NCBI GenBank assembly: GCA_027024625.1
Contig: JALVRY010000135.1
Location: forward strand, 1-6,181
DNA length: 6,181 nt
Origin: Thiotrichaceae bacterium
GTDB taxonomy: Bacteria > Pseudomonadota > Gammaproteobacteria > Thiotrichales > Thiotrichaceae
Direction of reading: 5' to 3'
Made by a program: the position numbers and the translations under genes. Below the pieces are notes generated by a model, which was not told where the DNA came from, searched no databases, and saw nothing but the letters and a program-made list of their open reading frames with translations. Shown one piece after another: positions 6,122 through 6,181 of this stretch (positions within the stretch are counted from its first letter, which is position 1; each line of letters begins with the position of its first letter).

Positions 6122-6181
6122 TATGATTTTTGGAGTGGATAAAACACAGTTTAGACACGCTTAATAATAAAATAAATAAAC
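6122..6181 (+). other. AT-rich sequence after chlD, no gene or terminator seen
   Basis: The last 60 bases contain no supported gene. An ATG at 6123 opens only 13 codons. I find no GC-rich stem followed by a T-run, so transcription may continue beyond the window. The final 20 bases are almost entirely A and T. Confidence 0.5.

Noticed and set aside
6123..6164. Short ORF after chlD (ATG 6123, 13 codons)
   Set aside because: It is too short, has no SD or recognisable motif, and ends within the window.

Overview
The window holds one compact, co-directional, plus-strand gene cluster in a moderately AT-rich genome. Gene order, Shine-Dalgarno (SD) use and protein flavour (SbcC-type nuclease subunit, bacterial CRP-like domain, ChlI/ChlD-type AAA+ and VWA modules) indicate a bacterium. 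A gammaproteobacterium is my best guess, but that is an impression from protein style, not a proof.

Layout. Positions 1-197 are a non-coding leader with several small dyads, two TATAAT hexamers and a ribosome-binding site. Positions 198-689 encode a stand-alone cyclic-nucleotide-binding-domain protein without a DNA-binding domain. After 16 bases comes a large, intact sbcC (706-4446): ABC-ATPase head halves at both ends, a very glutamine-rich coiled coil and a central CPVC zinc hook. Its stop codon overlaps the ATG of the next gene in an ATGA. That gene, starting at 4443, is a chelatase AAA+ subunit (ChlI-like, 342 aa) that stops at 5471. The frame one base back (-1) is open from just after 5446 to 6121. 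It encodes the rest of a ChlD protein: a linker and a VWA domain with a complete MIDAS. The two frames overlap only between 5447 and 5471, and a run of nine A (5457-5465) lies inside that overlap. A -1 slip there gives a 559-residue ChlD. The last 60 bases hold no gene that I can support.

Main interpretation. The 4443-6121 locus looks like a single gene that makes two chelatase subunits: a short AAA+ product (small, ChlI-like subunit) by normal reading and a long AAA+/VWA product (medium, ChlD subunit) by -1 frameshifting at A9. Frameshifted chlD genes that supply both smaller subunits of a CobN-type cobalt chelatase have been described in cobalamin-producing prokaryotes (I. Antonov, 2020, from memory). 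This would therefore be a new instance of a known phenomenon and not a new class. The competing explanations are a one-base homopolymer sequencing error and a disabling mutation. The large (CobN/ChlH/BchH) subunit is not in the window, so the metal cannot be assigned from this sequence. Co-transcription with sbcC and a cyclic-nucleotide sensor is likely from the spacing, but no mechanistic link between them is visible.
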